64,000 nt of DNA from an uncultured Roseibium sp. (GTDB lineage: Bacteria > Pseudomonadota > Alphaproteobacteria > Rhizobiales > Stappiaceae). Each line of letters begins with the position of its first letter. Positions within the stretch are counted from its first letter, which is position 1. A program made the position numbers and the translations under genes. Shown here one piece after another: positions 35,395 to 44,380 of the stretch. The stretch is from the NCBI RefSeq assembly GCF_947494555.1, contig NZ_CANLVF010000002.1, positions 1,178,001 to 1,242,000 on the forward strand, written 5' to 3'. The notes beneath the pieces were generated by a model. The model saw only the letters and a program-made list of their open reading frames with translations, was not told the DNA's origin and did not search any database.

Positions 35395-35551
35395 TTTTTC
35401 TGTTTTTCGCAATTCTGATTTGCAGCGTTTTTCACGAATGTGCGGTGTGCTCTGAGTTGTCCGGTTTCCCGGCCGATGGATGGTCCGGCATTTGGTGTCG
35501 GCGTCCGGCTGCTTCGCGCGAATAGAGCTTGTGCCTGCGACTGATTTCATA

Positions 35552-35573
35552 CATATTCATATATTAGAATTTA
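35552..35573 (+). promoter_or_regulatory. Putative SoxR operator at soxG
   Basis: A 22-bp motif with core ATTC-N8-GAAT, 17 bp before the soxG-like start codon. It shares the flank CATATTCAT with the site at the second soxT promoter and the inverted core with the site at soxW/soxX. The position suits repression of soxGH by SoxR. Confidence 0.65.
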
Positions 35574-35589
35574 ACATGAGAGTTCTGCG

Positions 35590-36504
35590 ATGTCCCTGTC
35601 CCGCCGTGCCTTTCTGTCCGGATGTGCCGCCTTGCCTCTTTCCGCGCAGTTCAGCGGGTTTGCGATGGCTGAGATTTCCATCGGCTCGGGGACGCTCACG
35701 ACAGTCAGCGACGGAAACCTGACGCTCCCGGGAAGTTTCATTTTCGATCCGATGCCGCAGGACCAGCTTCTTCCGTTGTTGGAAAAGGCTGGGGTTTCGC
35801 AGGAAACGCTGTTTCCGGATTGCAATGTCTCGCTCTACCGCGATGGTAACAACACCATCCTGTTTGATGTCGGATCCGGACCCGATTTCCAGCCCTCGGC
35901 CGGTAAACTGGTGGAAGGGCTGGAACTGGCAGGCGTTGCCCCCGAAGACGTTACGCATGTCGTTTTCACACACGCCCACCCGGATCACATCTGGGGGCTG
36001 CTCGATGAGTTCGATGACCCTCTCTTTTCTGAGGCAAGTTACATGATCGGCCGGGCCGAGTGGGACTACTGGTGGAACCCGGAGACCGTCGACACGATCG
36101 GCGAAGCGCGCGCTGCCATGGCGGTCGGTGCCAAGCGCCGGCTCGAGGCCATCGAAGACACGGTCGAATTCTTTTCCGGCGGTGAGGAAATCCTCCCCGG
36201 GATACGCGCTGTCTCGACACCCGGGCATACGCCCGGTCACACGAGCTTCGAGATCAGACGCGGCTCCGAGGCTGCTCTGATAATCGGAGACGCCATCGGC
36301 AACCATCATATTGCCTTCATGCGGCCAGAGTGGCCGAGCGGGTCGGATCAGGATGTGGAGGTCGCCGCCTCGACACGCATTGCGCTTCTGGACCGGATTG
36401 TCGCCGATGATCTCAAGGTCGCCGGCTTTCATCTGCCCGGTGGCGGGATCGGCCGGGTTGAGCGCACGGGCGATGCGTTCCGTTTTCTACCGGAGGGTTC
36501 ATAA
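35590..36504 (+). CDS. soxG: SoxG-like periplasmic MBL-fold metallohydrolase
   Basis: A precursor of 304 residues with a Tat signal (SRRAFLSG then AALPLSA, cleavage after MA-E). The MBL-fold has the complete zinc-binding THAHPDHIWGL and later TPGHTPGHTSFE and GDAIGNHH motifs. In Paracoccus and relatives soxG and soxH follow the core sox genes and encode periplasmic zinc hydrolases dispensable for thiosulfate oxidation in vitro. The size, Tat signal and adjacency to soxH support this name. The stop codon overlaps the next start. The substrate is unknown. Confidence 0.75.
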   Translation: MSLSRRAFLSGCAALPLSAQFSGFAMAEISIGSGTLTTVSDGNLTLPGSFIFDPMPQDQLLPLLEKAGVSQETLFPDCNVSLYRDGNNTILFDVGSGPDFQPSAGKLVEGLELAGVAPEDVTHVVFTHAHPDHIWGLLDEFDDPLFSEASYMIGRAEWDYWWNPETVDTIGEARAAMAVGAKRRLEAIEDTVEFFSGGEEILPGIRAVSTPGHTPGHTSFEIRRGSEAALIIGDAIGNHHIAFMRPEWPSGSDQDVEVAASTRIALLDRIVADDLKVAGFHLPGGGIGRVERTGDAFRFLPEGS

Positions 36505-37451
36505 TGCGAGTTGTCGGGTTGATCCTTTCCGCTTGCCTTAGCGTTTCTGCTCACGCCAGCGAAGACATTGCGGACCAGTATCCGGGCTCCGCGCTTTATT
36601 CAAAACCGGTGGAGGTCATCCCACACGTCTGGTCGGCCATCGGCGCGACCGCTCCACCAACGTATGAAAACGCCGGCCACAACAACAACCTCAGTTTCAT
36701 CGTGACCGGGGACGGCGTCGTCGTGATCAACGGTGGGGCGGCCTACATCCTCGCCGAAGCCTTGCATACGGAAATCAGAGCGGTCACCGACCAGCCCGTC
36801 AAGCTTGTCATCGACGAGAATGGTCAGGGGCACGCAATGCTGGGCAATTCCTACTGGTCCGAACAAGGCGTGCCGATTCTGGCCCATGTCGACGCAGCGC
36901 ATGAAATAGAAGAACGCGGCAACCAGATTCTGGAGGCCATGAAGCGGTACAATCGGGACAAGGCCGAGGGCACCTTCGTCGCGCCGCCAACGCAAACATT
37001 TGAAGACAAACATGTCATCGAGATGGGTGATTTCCGCATCGAGGTCCTTCACCTCGGGCCTGCACACGGGCCCGGCGACACGCAGGTCTGGCTGCCTGAC
37101 GAGAGCCTGGTGATTGCAGGCGACATGGCGTTTCACGAACGTATGCTGCCGATTTTCGAAGACACGATTGTTGCCGACTGGCTGGAGACCTGGGAAACAG
37201 GGTTTGAGGCGCTGGATGCGACCTATGTCATACCGGGCCACGGGCACCCGACAAACATGCCGCAAGTCCGCCGCTATACGCGCGACTACCTGCTTTACCT
37301 GCGCGAAAAGATCGGGGCACATCTTGAAGACGGTGGCGATCTGGCCGACGCCTACTATATCGACCAGTCACCATATGCTCATCTCGACACGTTCGAGGAA
37401 CTTGCCACCAGGAATGCCGGCAGGGTCTACGAGCAGATGGAATTCGAATAA
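36504..37451 (+). CDS. soxH: SoxH-like periplasmic MBL-fold protein with degenerate HxHxDH motif
   Basis: A precursor of 315 residues with a signal peptide (cleavage after SAHA, about residue 18). It has an MBL fold: N-terminal NNNLSFIVTGDGVVVINGG, later HLGPAHGPGDTQVW, AGDMAFHERM and IPGHGHPT. The first zinc motif reads ENGQGHAMLGN in place of HxHxDH, so only its last His remains. In the quinoprotein-relay/SoxH group this loop is variable, but loss of these ligands would weaken or alter metal binding. It is translationally coupled to soxG (overlapping stop/start). Confidence 0.75.
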   Translation: MRVVGLILSACLSVSAHASEDIADQYPGSALYSKPVEVIPHVWSAIGATAPPTYENAGHNNNLSFIVTGDGVVVINGGAAYILAEALHTEIRAVTDQPVKLVIDENGQGHAMLGNSYWSEQGVPILAHVDAAHEIEERGNQILEAMKRYNRDKAEGTFVAPPTQTFEDKHVIEMGDFRIEVLHLGPAHGPGDTQVWLPDESLVIAGDMAFHERMLPIFEDTIVADWLETWETGFEALDATYVIPGHGHPTNMPQVRRYTRDYLLYLREKIGAHLEDGGDLADAYYIDQSPYAHLDTFEELATRNAGRVYEQMEFE

Positions 37452-37494
37452 CAAGGTCGCTCAGACAGCAAACGCTTTCGGCCGTTGAAGCGCC

Positions 37495-37929
37495 TCAGTT
37501 GCCGACTGCTTCGGCAACGATCTGCTGCATCAGGTTTTCGACCGCCTGCATCGATCCGTCAGGATAATCCTTATGCCCGATCGTGACGCCGTCGTCCGTC
37601 TCCGTGACGAAAATACCGTAAGGACAATGCGTGATGTTCATCGGGTCCTTTTCCATCACCTGACGCGAGATCACGGCGGAGCAGAACAGAAAGATGTCGG
37701 CGTTTTTGAAAATCTGAGCGTCGCTGCCCACATCGGCCCCGGTCCGATTGAGCATTTCGCCGACATGGCTGACAAAGTCTATGACCAGTCCCTGCCCCAC
37801 AATCGCGCTTTCAACGGCAAAGGTCGCATCCTCGAAGGATCCGTCAAACGAATATGTGAAAGGCTTTTCGGCAATCGCAGGGGAGCTGAGTGCAAGTCCG
37901 AGTGCTGCCGCGAGTAGAACGGGTTTCAT
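37495..37929 (-). CDS. Secreted DUF302 protein of the sox operon
   Basis: A precursor of about 144 residues with a signal peptide (about 1-19). The DUF302 core is seen in the EDATFAVESAIVGQGLVIDF start and the ITHCPYGIFVTE strand with a conserved cysteine before the end. ATG 37929 has GGAGG upstream. The gene is 90 bp beyond soxF and on the same strand, so it is probably the last gene of the sox operon. DUF302 proteins occur near sox and other sulfur genes but their function is not established; a small-molecule or sulfur-carrier role is only a guess. Confidence 0.8.
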   Translation of the reverse strand: MKPVLLAAALGLALSSPAIAEKPFTYSFDGSFEDATFAVESAIVGQGLVIDFVSHVGEMLNRTGADVGSDAQIFKNADIFLFCSAVISRQVMEKDPMNITHCPYGIFVTETDDGVTIGHKDYPDGSMQAVENLMQQIVAEAVGN

Positions 37930-38019
37930 AGCCTTATCCTCCATTGTGACGAGCAAGCTTTGCATGCGGCCGCGCCCCGCGCATTGAGCTATGTCCATGC
38001 CGGGACGCGGAAATCAGGA

Positions 38020-39279
38020 TCAGCCGAGCATGTCCGTGGTGATGCCGGTGTACCAACCCTCGGATTCCTCGTAGGTCGTCTTGCGCAGATCCGCGCTTTC
38101 ACCGGTCTTTGAAATGAAACCGTCGACCTTGGCGATTTTCTCCGGCGTAGCCTCGTAGGTTGCACCCACCTTGACACCGTCATTCGGCGCGATCAGCGAC
38201 CAGCAGGTGTTGGAGAATTTCGCCGGGAAAACCTTGGACCCGGTCAGCGCCCCGCGCACCGCATTGGCACAGACCTTGGCCTGCGAGTTGGCGGAGAAGC
38301 CCGATTTCGGCATATCGCCCTGGCTGGAAGCATCACCGAGGACGTAGATGTCGGCATTGGCTTTTGTCGACATGTCCGCTGCGTTCACCGGTGCCCAATT
38401 GCCATCCGTGACACCGGCAAGATCGGCGATGCGCCCGGCCTTCATGGCCGGGATGACGTTACACACGTCCACCTTTGTCTCTTCGCCATCAATTGTGACC
38501 GTCATGGCGCCCGGATCGACCGACACATTGCCGCCGCCGAAGTCTTCGCCGATCCAGTCGACCATGCCTTCGTAGTGGTTCGCCCAGCCTTCCTGGAAGA
38601 GAGACATCTTGGAGAATTTCGGCTTAGGATCGGCCACGATGATTTTCGCGGTCGGATTGTTCTGCTTCAGGAAATGCGCCACCATCGACACCCTTTCATA
38701 GGGTCCCGGAGGACAGCGAAAGGGGTTCGGTGGCGCAACCATTGCAAAAACACCACCTTCCGGCATCGCCATGAGCTGTGCCTTCAAAAGTTCCGATTGG
38801 GAACCGGCCTTATAGGCATGCGGCATCGCGTTTTGCGCGCTCAAGCCCCAGCCCTCGACGGCCCCTTCGACAAAGTCGATACCCGGGCTCAGGATGAGCT
38901 TGTCATAAGGCACCGATCCGCCGCCCGCCAATGCGACCGTTTTGGCATCCCGGTCAACGCCAACAGCCCAGTCATGGACAACGTTCACACCACCTGCGGC
39001 GAGGCCGCCATAGGTGTGCCCGATATCCTCGATTTCCTTGAAACCTCCGAGATAGAGGTTGGAGAAAAAGCAGGTGTAGTATTTGCGCGTTGGCTCGATC
39101 AGGACGACGTCGATCGCTCCTTTGCTGTCCTTGGCGATATAGCGTGCCGCAGTCGCACCGCCGGCACCACCGCCCACCACGACGACACGCGGTTTGCCCT
39201 GCGCCTTGACCATGGGGGCGGACAGGACCGCTGCCATTGCAGCCGTCGTACCGATAAACTGCCTTCTGTTCAGTGTCAT
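38020..39279 (-). CDS. soxF: SoxF, flavocytochrome c-type sulfide dehydrogenase flavoprotein
   Basis: A periplasmic flavoprotein of 419 residues with a Tat signal (NRRQFIGTTAAMAAVLSAP). It has an N-terminal FAD-binding VVVGGGAGGATAARYIA, the YTCFFSN cysteine region that corresponds to the covalent-flavin or redox cysteine in FccB, a second cysteine in VCNVIP, and a conserved flavocytochrome C-terminal domain. With SoxE as its cytochrome partner it oxidises sulfide. ATG 39279 has GGAGG-type sequence just upstream. It is in an operon with soxE (22 bp). Confidence 0.93.
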   Translation of the reverse strand: MTLNRRQFIGTTAAMAAVLSAPMVKAQGKPRVVVVGGGAGGATAARYIAKDSKGAIDVVLIEPTRKYYTCFFSNLYLGGFKEIEDIGHTYGGLAAGGVNVVHDWAVGVDRDAKTVALAGGGSVPYDKLILSPGIDFVEGAVEGWGLSAQNAMPHAYKAGSQSELLKAQLMAMPEGGVFAMVAPPNPFRCPPGPYERVSMVAHFLKQNNPTAKIIVADPKPKFSKMSLFQEGWANHYEGMVDWIGEDFGGGNVSVDPGAMTVTIDGEETKVDVCNVIPAMKAGRIADLAGVTDGNWAPVNAADMSTKANADIYVLGDASSQGDMPKSGFSANSQAKVCANAVRGALTGSKVFPAKFSNTCWSLIAPNDGVKVGATYEATPEKIAKVDGFISKTGESADLRKTTYEESEGWYTGITTDMLG

Positions 39280-39301
39280 TTCTTCCTCCCTAAATGCACT
39301 G

Positions 39302-40006
39302 TCATTGTTCAAGCGCGGCAAAATAGGCCGCCAGCGCTGCGATCTCTTCCGCGTTCAGCCGCCCGGCCATCATCTGCATGACCGGGTGGGCCCGTTTCTT
39401 GTTCTTGTAGGCATGCATTGCGACCACGAAGTCTTCCTCCGGCCAGAGCACAATTGACGGAATGCCGTCATCTGCGCCGTCGGCCTGGTGGCAAGTCGTG
39501 CATTCGCTGCTGAGATATTCTCCATATTCCGGGTCACCCTTGAGTGCGAGAATGTCGGGATCAAGATCGTGGTCCGTCGGCGTCGCAGTCGGATCCGCTT
39601 CCGGGATGTTGGCCGGATCATCGGAGAACGTGCGCAGGTAAGCGACAAGATTGAGCCGATCAGCGGACTTTTTCAGGCCTGAGAAACTCATGCGCGTTCC
39701 GCTTGCAAGCGCTCGCGGTTTTTCCAGAAACGCGTCCAGCGTGTCGGCATGCCACTCAAGTCCGCCGGTCCCGGCACGTACAAGCGCCTTGGAATACCGG
39801 AAGTCCTCGTGCGTCCCCGCCTGCCGGCCGAAGATACCGTTCAGGTGCGGACCGATACGATGCTTGGCGCCATCGCCCACCATGTGGCAGCTCTTGCATT
39901 TTTTGAAAACCGTCTCGCCGGCGACGGGGTCTCCGAACTCATCGGCGGCGGCCGCCGTGCACAGCAGCGTGAACGCAAGGAGCTGGAAAAGATGAGTGAG
40001 ACGCAT
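39302..40006 (-). CDS. soxE: SoxE, diheme cytochrome c
   Basis: A precursor of 234 residues with a signal peptide (about 1-21). Two heme c motifs are present, CKSCH near residue 36 and CTTCH near 170, with the GRQAGTHEDFRYS and MSFSGLKK segments characteristic of class I cytochromes near the first heme, including its Met ligand. It is the electron-transfer partner of SoxF. It sits 6 bp downstream of soxD. Confidence 0.92.
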   Translation of the reverse strand: MRLTHLFQLLAFTLLCTAAAADEFGDPVAGETVFKKCKSCHMVGDGAKHRIGPHLNGIFGRQAGTHEDFRYSKALVRAGTGGLEWHADTLDAFLEKPRALASGTRMSFSGLKKSADRLNLVAYLRTFSDDPANIPEADPTATPTDHDLDPDILALKGDPEYGEYLSSECTTCHQADGADDGIPSIVLWPEEDFVVAMHAYKNKKRAHPVMQMMAGRLNAEEIAALAAYFAALEQ

Positions 40007-40012
40007 TCCCCC

Positions 40013-41314
40013 TCACTCTCCGACCGACTTGAGATATGCCGCGATGGCATCAAGGTCGTTCTGTTTCTTCAATCCCGAGAAAGCCATCTTCGTGCCTTTC
40101 ATGTAGGATCTGGGCTTTGCCAGAAACTCCGCCAACGCCACCTCATCCCAAACCCGGCCTTCCTCGTTGGCAGCAACGAAGCCCTTGGAATACTTGTACC
40201 CTTCAACAGAGCCCATCTGGCGGCCGATCAGGTCATTCAGATGCGGGCCAGACTTGTTCTTTGCACCCACGCCAACCGCATGGCATGCGCCGCATTTCTT
40301 GAAGACCTTTTCACCCGCAGCCACCAGTGCGGGATCAACCGAGGGAGATGCGGCAGCAGACGGTGCTTCCTCAGTGGCAGTGGCATCTGTTCCGGTGGAA
40401 GGCGCAGCAGCGACGAATGTCGGCGTATCGTCTGCCGTCGCATGGTTCATGACAGACTCGCCACCATCTTCCGGTGTCACGTCGAGGAACGTCGCGCGCA
40501 TGGTGATTTCGACGCTCGGCTTGCAGTTTTCCATGCAGGGCTCGCCGCGCCACTTGGCATATTCCAGCTCGGGACGATCATCGATCACGAACCCGTCCCT
40601 GTTATACATCTCGAACTCGGCGAAATTCTCGTGGCTCAATTCAAAATCGTCATCAACGAGATCGTTCGAATAAAGGATATAGGCGACGATCGCATAGGTC
40701 TCGTCGGCGGTGAGCGTCTGCGCTTCGCCGAACGGCATGGAGCGATGCACATAGTCCCAGACCGTAGAAAGATACGGCCAGTAGGATCCAACGGTCTTTA
40801 CAGGATCTTTGTCGCCAAGCGTATCGAACCCGCCGGCAAGAACCGGCCAGTTGTCAACGCCCTCAGCGAAGTCACCGTGACACGACGCGCATTTTTCCGC
40901 GAAGACTTCCTCTCCCCAGTAGGCATCACCCTTGCCTTCGGGCAGACCGCGCCCGTCGGGAAGCACGTCAACATCCCATGCAGCAACCTCCGCAGGCTGC
41001 GCCTCCCGGCCAAGACCGAGCTTGCCGTCGTTACCCGGGGCAACTTCCGTCAGATCGGCAGCGTTTGCCTGACGCGCCGCAGCTGCTTCCTGGATCTCCG
41101 CGATCTTGTCTCTCAATTCTGATACGACAGCCGCCTCTTCGTCGGCGCGTTTGTTCGCCGTTTCAGCTTGCAGGGAAACCTGCTCGACGCGCTTTTCAAG
41201 CGACCCGATTTTCTTCTGTCCGTAGTCCATATTGGCGAACAACAGCGCGGCCGAAAGCGCGAGAGCCGTCCCACCGATGACCGGAAGAAAAACCTGGTTA
41301 AGAGACTTCGACAT
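40013..41314 (-). CDS. soxD: SoxD, diheme cytochrome c subunit of sulfane dehydrogenase
   Basis: A protein of 433 residues with an N-terminal hydrophobic segment (VIGGTALALSAALLFANM) that serves as signal or anchor, followed by a helical, possibly coiled-coil stretch. Two heme motifs: CASCH near 150 and CGACH near 350, the latter in a full class I cytochrome domain with the Met-containing MAFSGLK end. A CMENC pair lies between. With SoxC it oxidises the sulfane sulfur bound to SoxYZ, giving six of the electrons from thiosulfate. The start overlaps the end of soxC by 17 bp, so translation is coupled. Confidence 0.94.
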   Translation of the reverse strand: MSKSLNQVFLPVIGGTALALSAALLFANMDYGQKKIGSLEKRVEQVSLQAETANKRADEEAAVVSELRDKIAEIQEAAAARQANAADLTEVAPGNDGKLGLGREAQPAEVAAWDVDVLPDGRGLPEGKGDAYWGEEVFAEKCASCHGDFAEGVDNWPVLAGGFDTLGDKDPVKTVGSYWPYLSTVWDYVHRSMPFGEAQTLTADETYAIVAYILYSNDLVDDDFELSHENFAEFEMYNRDGFVIDDRPELEYAKWRGEPCMENCKPSVEITMRATFLDVTPEDGGESVMNHATADDTPTFVAAAPSTGTDATATEEAPSAAASPSVDPALVAAGEKVFKKCGACHAVGVGAKNKSGPHLNDLIGRQMGSVEGYKYSKGFVAANEEGRVWDEVALAEFLAKPRSYMKGTKMAFSGLKKQNDLDAIAAYLKSVGE

Positions 41315-42569
41315 TCTCGGCGACCCCGTTTTCATCCACGAACCAGGTCTGGATGCAATTGTTGTGATAGACAGCGTTTTCGCCGCGCATTTCCCGCAGT
41401 TGCTGCTTCGTCGGCTGGACGTAGCCGGTCTCGTCCATCGCCCGCGACTGCAGAAGCATCGGGTTGCCGTCCCAGTCTATGTCCAGATAGAACCGGGTCA
41501 GGGCCTTGGTGTCGCCCTGCCTGCCGAGACGGGCCGTCTGCCAGGTGATACCGCCGTCCCTTGAGACATCGACCCGCGTGATCTTTCCGTGGCCGGACCA
41601 TGCGAGCCCTGAAATGACCAAAGGGCCTTTTCCATGCGGGATTGGCATTTGCGGGCTTGGAGAGGTGATGACAGATTTTGCGTCCATCACCCAAGTCCAC
41701 TTCCTGGCTGTGCCATTCTCGTAGACATCCGTGTATTTCGAGGTTTCCTCGCGGCTTTCCACCGCCATGTCGCTGACTTCGATGCGGCGCAGCCACTTCA
41801 CCCACATGTTGCCTTCCCACCCCGGAACCACGAGGCGAACCGGGTAGCCGTGCTCCATGCGCAGGGCTTCGCCGTTGGCCTTGAATGCGACAAGCACATC
41901 ATCCAGGGCCTTTTCCATCGGGATCGAGCGGCCATTCGACGAAGCATCGGCTCCTTCGACGTAGACCCACTTGTCCTTGAGGTCTCCGGCGGCGCCAAGG
42001 CCTGCCTCATTCAACAGCGTACGGAGGGGGACACCGGTATATTCCATGTTGTGGATCATGCCATGCGTGAACTGCGCGCCATTCAGCTGGGCTCCCGCCC
42101 ACTCCATGCCGGTGTTTGCGGCACATTCGCAGAAATAGACGTGGTTCTCCCGCGGGAAGCGCTCCAGATCCGTGTATTGGAACACAAGGGGCTTGTCGAC
42201 CAGCCCGTTGATCATGAGCCGGTAGTCTTCCTTGCGCAGCTCGATCGCACCGGAATGGTGGCGTTCAAACGCGCATCCCTGGGGAGTGATCGTCCCGTCG
42301 AGCGCGTGGATCGGCGTGAAGTTGATCGAGGAAATCGGTGACGCCGTCAACCATTCTACATTGCGGCGGACCACATCTTTTTCGAAACTGATCGGCATGC
42401 CGTAGGGCGTTTCATCCACGCCAGCGCCGGTAATCGATGCCCAGTCCTGAATTTCGGTGATCAGCGGATCCGTCTCTGTTGCACTTGCAGCCCCGGCAAC
42501 CGACGCGCCTGCAATCGCGACACTGCCTTTCAGAAAGGACCTTCGGGATGTTCTGGTTTTCGCGTCCAT
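41298..42569 (-). CDS. soxC: SoxC, molybdopterin sulfane dehydrogenase subunit
   Basis: A sulfite-oxidase-type molybdenum protein of 423 residues with a Tat signal (SRRSFLKG, about 1-35). The Moco-binding Cys is expected in the YFCECAANTGMEWAG loop. The dimerisation Ig-like domain occupies the C-terminal third (GKITRVDVSRDGGITW). It removes sulfane sulfur from SoxY in the periplasm. Because soxCD is present, this organism should fully oxidise thiosulfate to sulfate without sulfur globules. ATG 42569 lies 21 bp after soxB. Confidence 0.95.
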   Translation of the reverse strand: MDAKTRTSRRSFLKGSVAIAGASVAGAASATETDPLITEIQDWASITGAGVDETPYGMPISFEKDVVRRNVEWLTASPISSINFTPIHALDGTITPQGCAFERHHSGAIELRKEDYRLMINGLVDKPLVFQYTDLERFPRENHVYFCECAANTGMEWAGAQLNGAQFTHGMIHNMEYTGVPLRTLLNEAGLGAAGDLKDKWVYVEGADASSNGRSIPMEKALDDVLVAFKANGEALRMEHGYPVRLVVPGWEGNMWVKWLRRIEVSDMAVESREETSKYTDVYENGTARKWTWVMDAKSVITSPSPQMPIPHGKGPLVISGLAWSGHGKITRVDVSRDGGITWQTARLGRQGDTKALTRFYLDIDWDGNPMLLQSRAMDETGYVQPTKQQLREMRGENAVYHNNCIQTWFVDENGVAENVEVS

Positions 42570-42590
42570 CAAGAGGACTCCCTGCCTAAA

Positions 42591-44288
42591 CTATGCACCA
42601 ATGACTTCAACGCTGTTGCTCGGCTGTGTCGTCACCGTGCCAAGCTTGCGAATGTGATCTTCAACGACGTCCCAGATCTGCGGTCCTTCCGTGCCCTCGT
42701 TCACGCTGGCCCATCCCGCCACCACGTATGAGCGCGACGGGTCGATCGCCTCGCCGGTCTTCAGAAGGGTCATGTTGGAAATGCGGCTGCCCTGCGGCTG
42801 AGCGATATCGATCCGGTATCCAAGCCCGCCGGTGCGCACCATGTCGCCGCCCTGCTGGTAATAGGGATCCGGATTGAAGATGTTGTCCGCAACATCCTCC
42901 AGGACGACTTTCAGGAATTCGCCCGTCATTTCGGTCCGGTAGGCCTTGCCATAGGTCATCGAGGTCACGTTGAAGATGTCTTCGCGCGTGATCTCCTGAC
43001 CCGGGATCAGCGACGGCCCCCAGCGCACACCGGGGCTGAGCGCGATTTCGGCATCGCGTTCAGACAATAGCGCATCGCAAATAAGGTCGTCCCAGGTGCC
43101 GTTGAAATTGCCCCTCCGGTATAGCAAGCTGTCGGTCTTGCCGATGACCTCCGACAACTCGTCAAGAAACGGCGCGCGTTGTTCATCAATGAGAGCCGCA
43201 ATCTCTGCATCCGCTTCGATGACGTCGGAAAAGACAGGAATGAGCTTGTGGCGATAGCCCATGAGCTGACCATTGCGGATGTCAAGATCGACCCGGCTGA
43301 CGAACTTTCCGTTCGACCCGGAGGGAACGATAATCGTCTTGCCCGACAGCACCGGTTCCGGCAGTGCATCGTGGGTGTGACCCGACAAGATGACATCGAT
43401 CCCGCTGACCACGGTCGCCATCTTCTTGTCGACATCGAACCCGTTGTGGCTCAGGACAACGACGCACTCCGCGCCTTCCGCGCGCACTTCGTCGACCATC
43501 GCCTGCATGTTTTCATCACGGATGCCAAACGCAAATTCGGGGAACATCCAGCCCGGATTGGCGATCGGCATATAGGGGAAGGCCTGCCCGATGACCGCGA
43601 CCTTGGTGCCGCCGCGCTCGAACATCTTGTAAGGCGGGAAGAGTTCCGTCGGCTCGTCCCATTCGACATCGAATACGTTCTGGCCAAGCGCCGCGAAGGG
43701 AAGGCCCTCGACGATTTCGGTAACGCGGTCGCTGCCGAGCGTGAACTCCCAGTGGAAGGTCATGGCGTCCGGATCAAGCGCGTTCATCACATTGACCATG
43801 TCTTGACCTGCCGTCTTGTAGCAGGTGTAAGAGCCGTGCCAGGTATCGCCGCCATCCAGCAGGATCGCGTCCGGTCGGTCCGCACGTATGGCCTTGATGA
43901 CGGTTGCGACGCGGTCCAGTCCACCGAGACGTCCGTAGCCTTTCGCAAGTGACGAGAAGTCGCCGGAGCTCAGTGCATAATGGCTCGGACTGCCATCCGC
44001 GATCCCGTAGAGTTTGCGGAACTGCGCGCCGGTCACATGCGGCACCGCGCCACGGTTATTTCCGACGCCGATATTCTCCGACGGCTCCCGGAAATAAATC
44101 GGTTTCAGTTGAGCGTGGATATCCGTGACGTGAATGAGCGAGACATTTCCGAAAGTGTCGAATTCCAGAAGCTGGTCCTGAGTCAGCGCCTGCTGAGCCG
44201 CAAGCCGCGCCCAATTGCCGAAGCCCGAAGCGCCGACGACTGCCGATGCAGCCATTCCAACTTGAAGAAAATCGCGACGCGAGATCAT
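42591..44288 (-). CDS. soxB: SoxB, dimanganese thiosulfohydrolase
   Basis: A periplasmic 5'-nucleotidase-fold protein of 565 residues with a Tat signal (SRRDFLQVGMAASAVVGA). Metal-binding motifs: DIHAQ early, DGGDTWHGSY near 160, SHNGFDVDKK and SGHTHDALPEP in the middle. It hydrolyses the terminal sulfone from SoxY-bound S-sulfonate to give sulfate. ATG 44288 is used. A hairpin-T terminator separates it from soxA, and a weak SoxR-like half-palindrome lies just upstream, so it may head a separate soxBCDEF transcript. Confidence 0.95.
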   Translation of the reverse strand: MISRRDFLQVGMAASAVVGASGFGNWARLAAQQALTQDQLLEFDTFGNVSLIHVTDIHAQLKPIYFREPSENIGVGNNRGAVPHVTGAQFRKLYGIADGSPSHYALSSGDFSSLAKGYGRLGGLDRVATVIKAIRADRPDAILLDGGDTWHGSYTCYKTAGQDMVNVMNALDPDAMTFHWEFTLGSDRVTEIVEGLPFAALGQNVFDVEWDEPTELFPPYKMFERGGTKVAVIGQAFPYMPIANPGWMFPEFAFGIRDENMQAMVDEVRAEGAECVVVLSHNGFDVDKKMATVVSGIDVILSGHTHDALPEPVLSGKTIIVPSGSNGKFVSRVDLDIRNGQLMGYRHKLIPVFSDVIEADAEIAALIDEQRAPFLDELSEVIGKTDSLLYRRGNFNGTWDDLICDALLSERDAEIALSPGVRWGPSLIPGQEITREDIFNVTSMTYGKAYRTEMTGEFLKVVLEDVADNIFNPDPYYQQGGDMVRTGGLGYRIDIAQPQGSRISNMTLLKTGEAIDPSRSYVVAGWASVNEGTEGPQIWDVVEDHIRKLGTVTTQPSNSVEVIGA

Positions 44289-44309
44289 ATTCCTGAACGC
44301 TCCTTGAAA

Positions 44310-44331
44310 CATATGCGCATAAGTGAATATT
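44310..44331. promoter_or_regulatory. Tentative weak SoxR-like site upstream of soxB
   Basis: A 22-bp window 22 bp before the soxB start shares CATAT at one end and GAAT in the other half with the four stronger sites (14 of 22 positions against their consensus). It is much weaker and is reported only because it lies between the terminator and soxB. Confidence 0.3.
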
Positions 44332-44340
44332 TCACATTGC

Positions 44341-44370
44341 AAAAAGGGCCTCGGCGATCAGCAGAGGCCC
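44341..44370 (-). terminator. Hairpin with T-run after soxA
   Basis: On the minus strand, 11 bases after the soxA stop, a perfect 7-bp stem GGGCCTC / GAGGCCC with an 11-base loop is followed by TTTTT. It fits an intrinsic terminator or attenuator between soxXYZA and soxBCDEF. Confidence 0.75.
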
Positions 44371-44380
44371 TCAGGCGGCA

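Noticed and set aside
39749..41122. 457-residue plus-strand frame across soxE and soxD
   Set aside because: Antisense to two cytochromes with clear CxxCH motifs.
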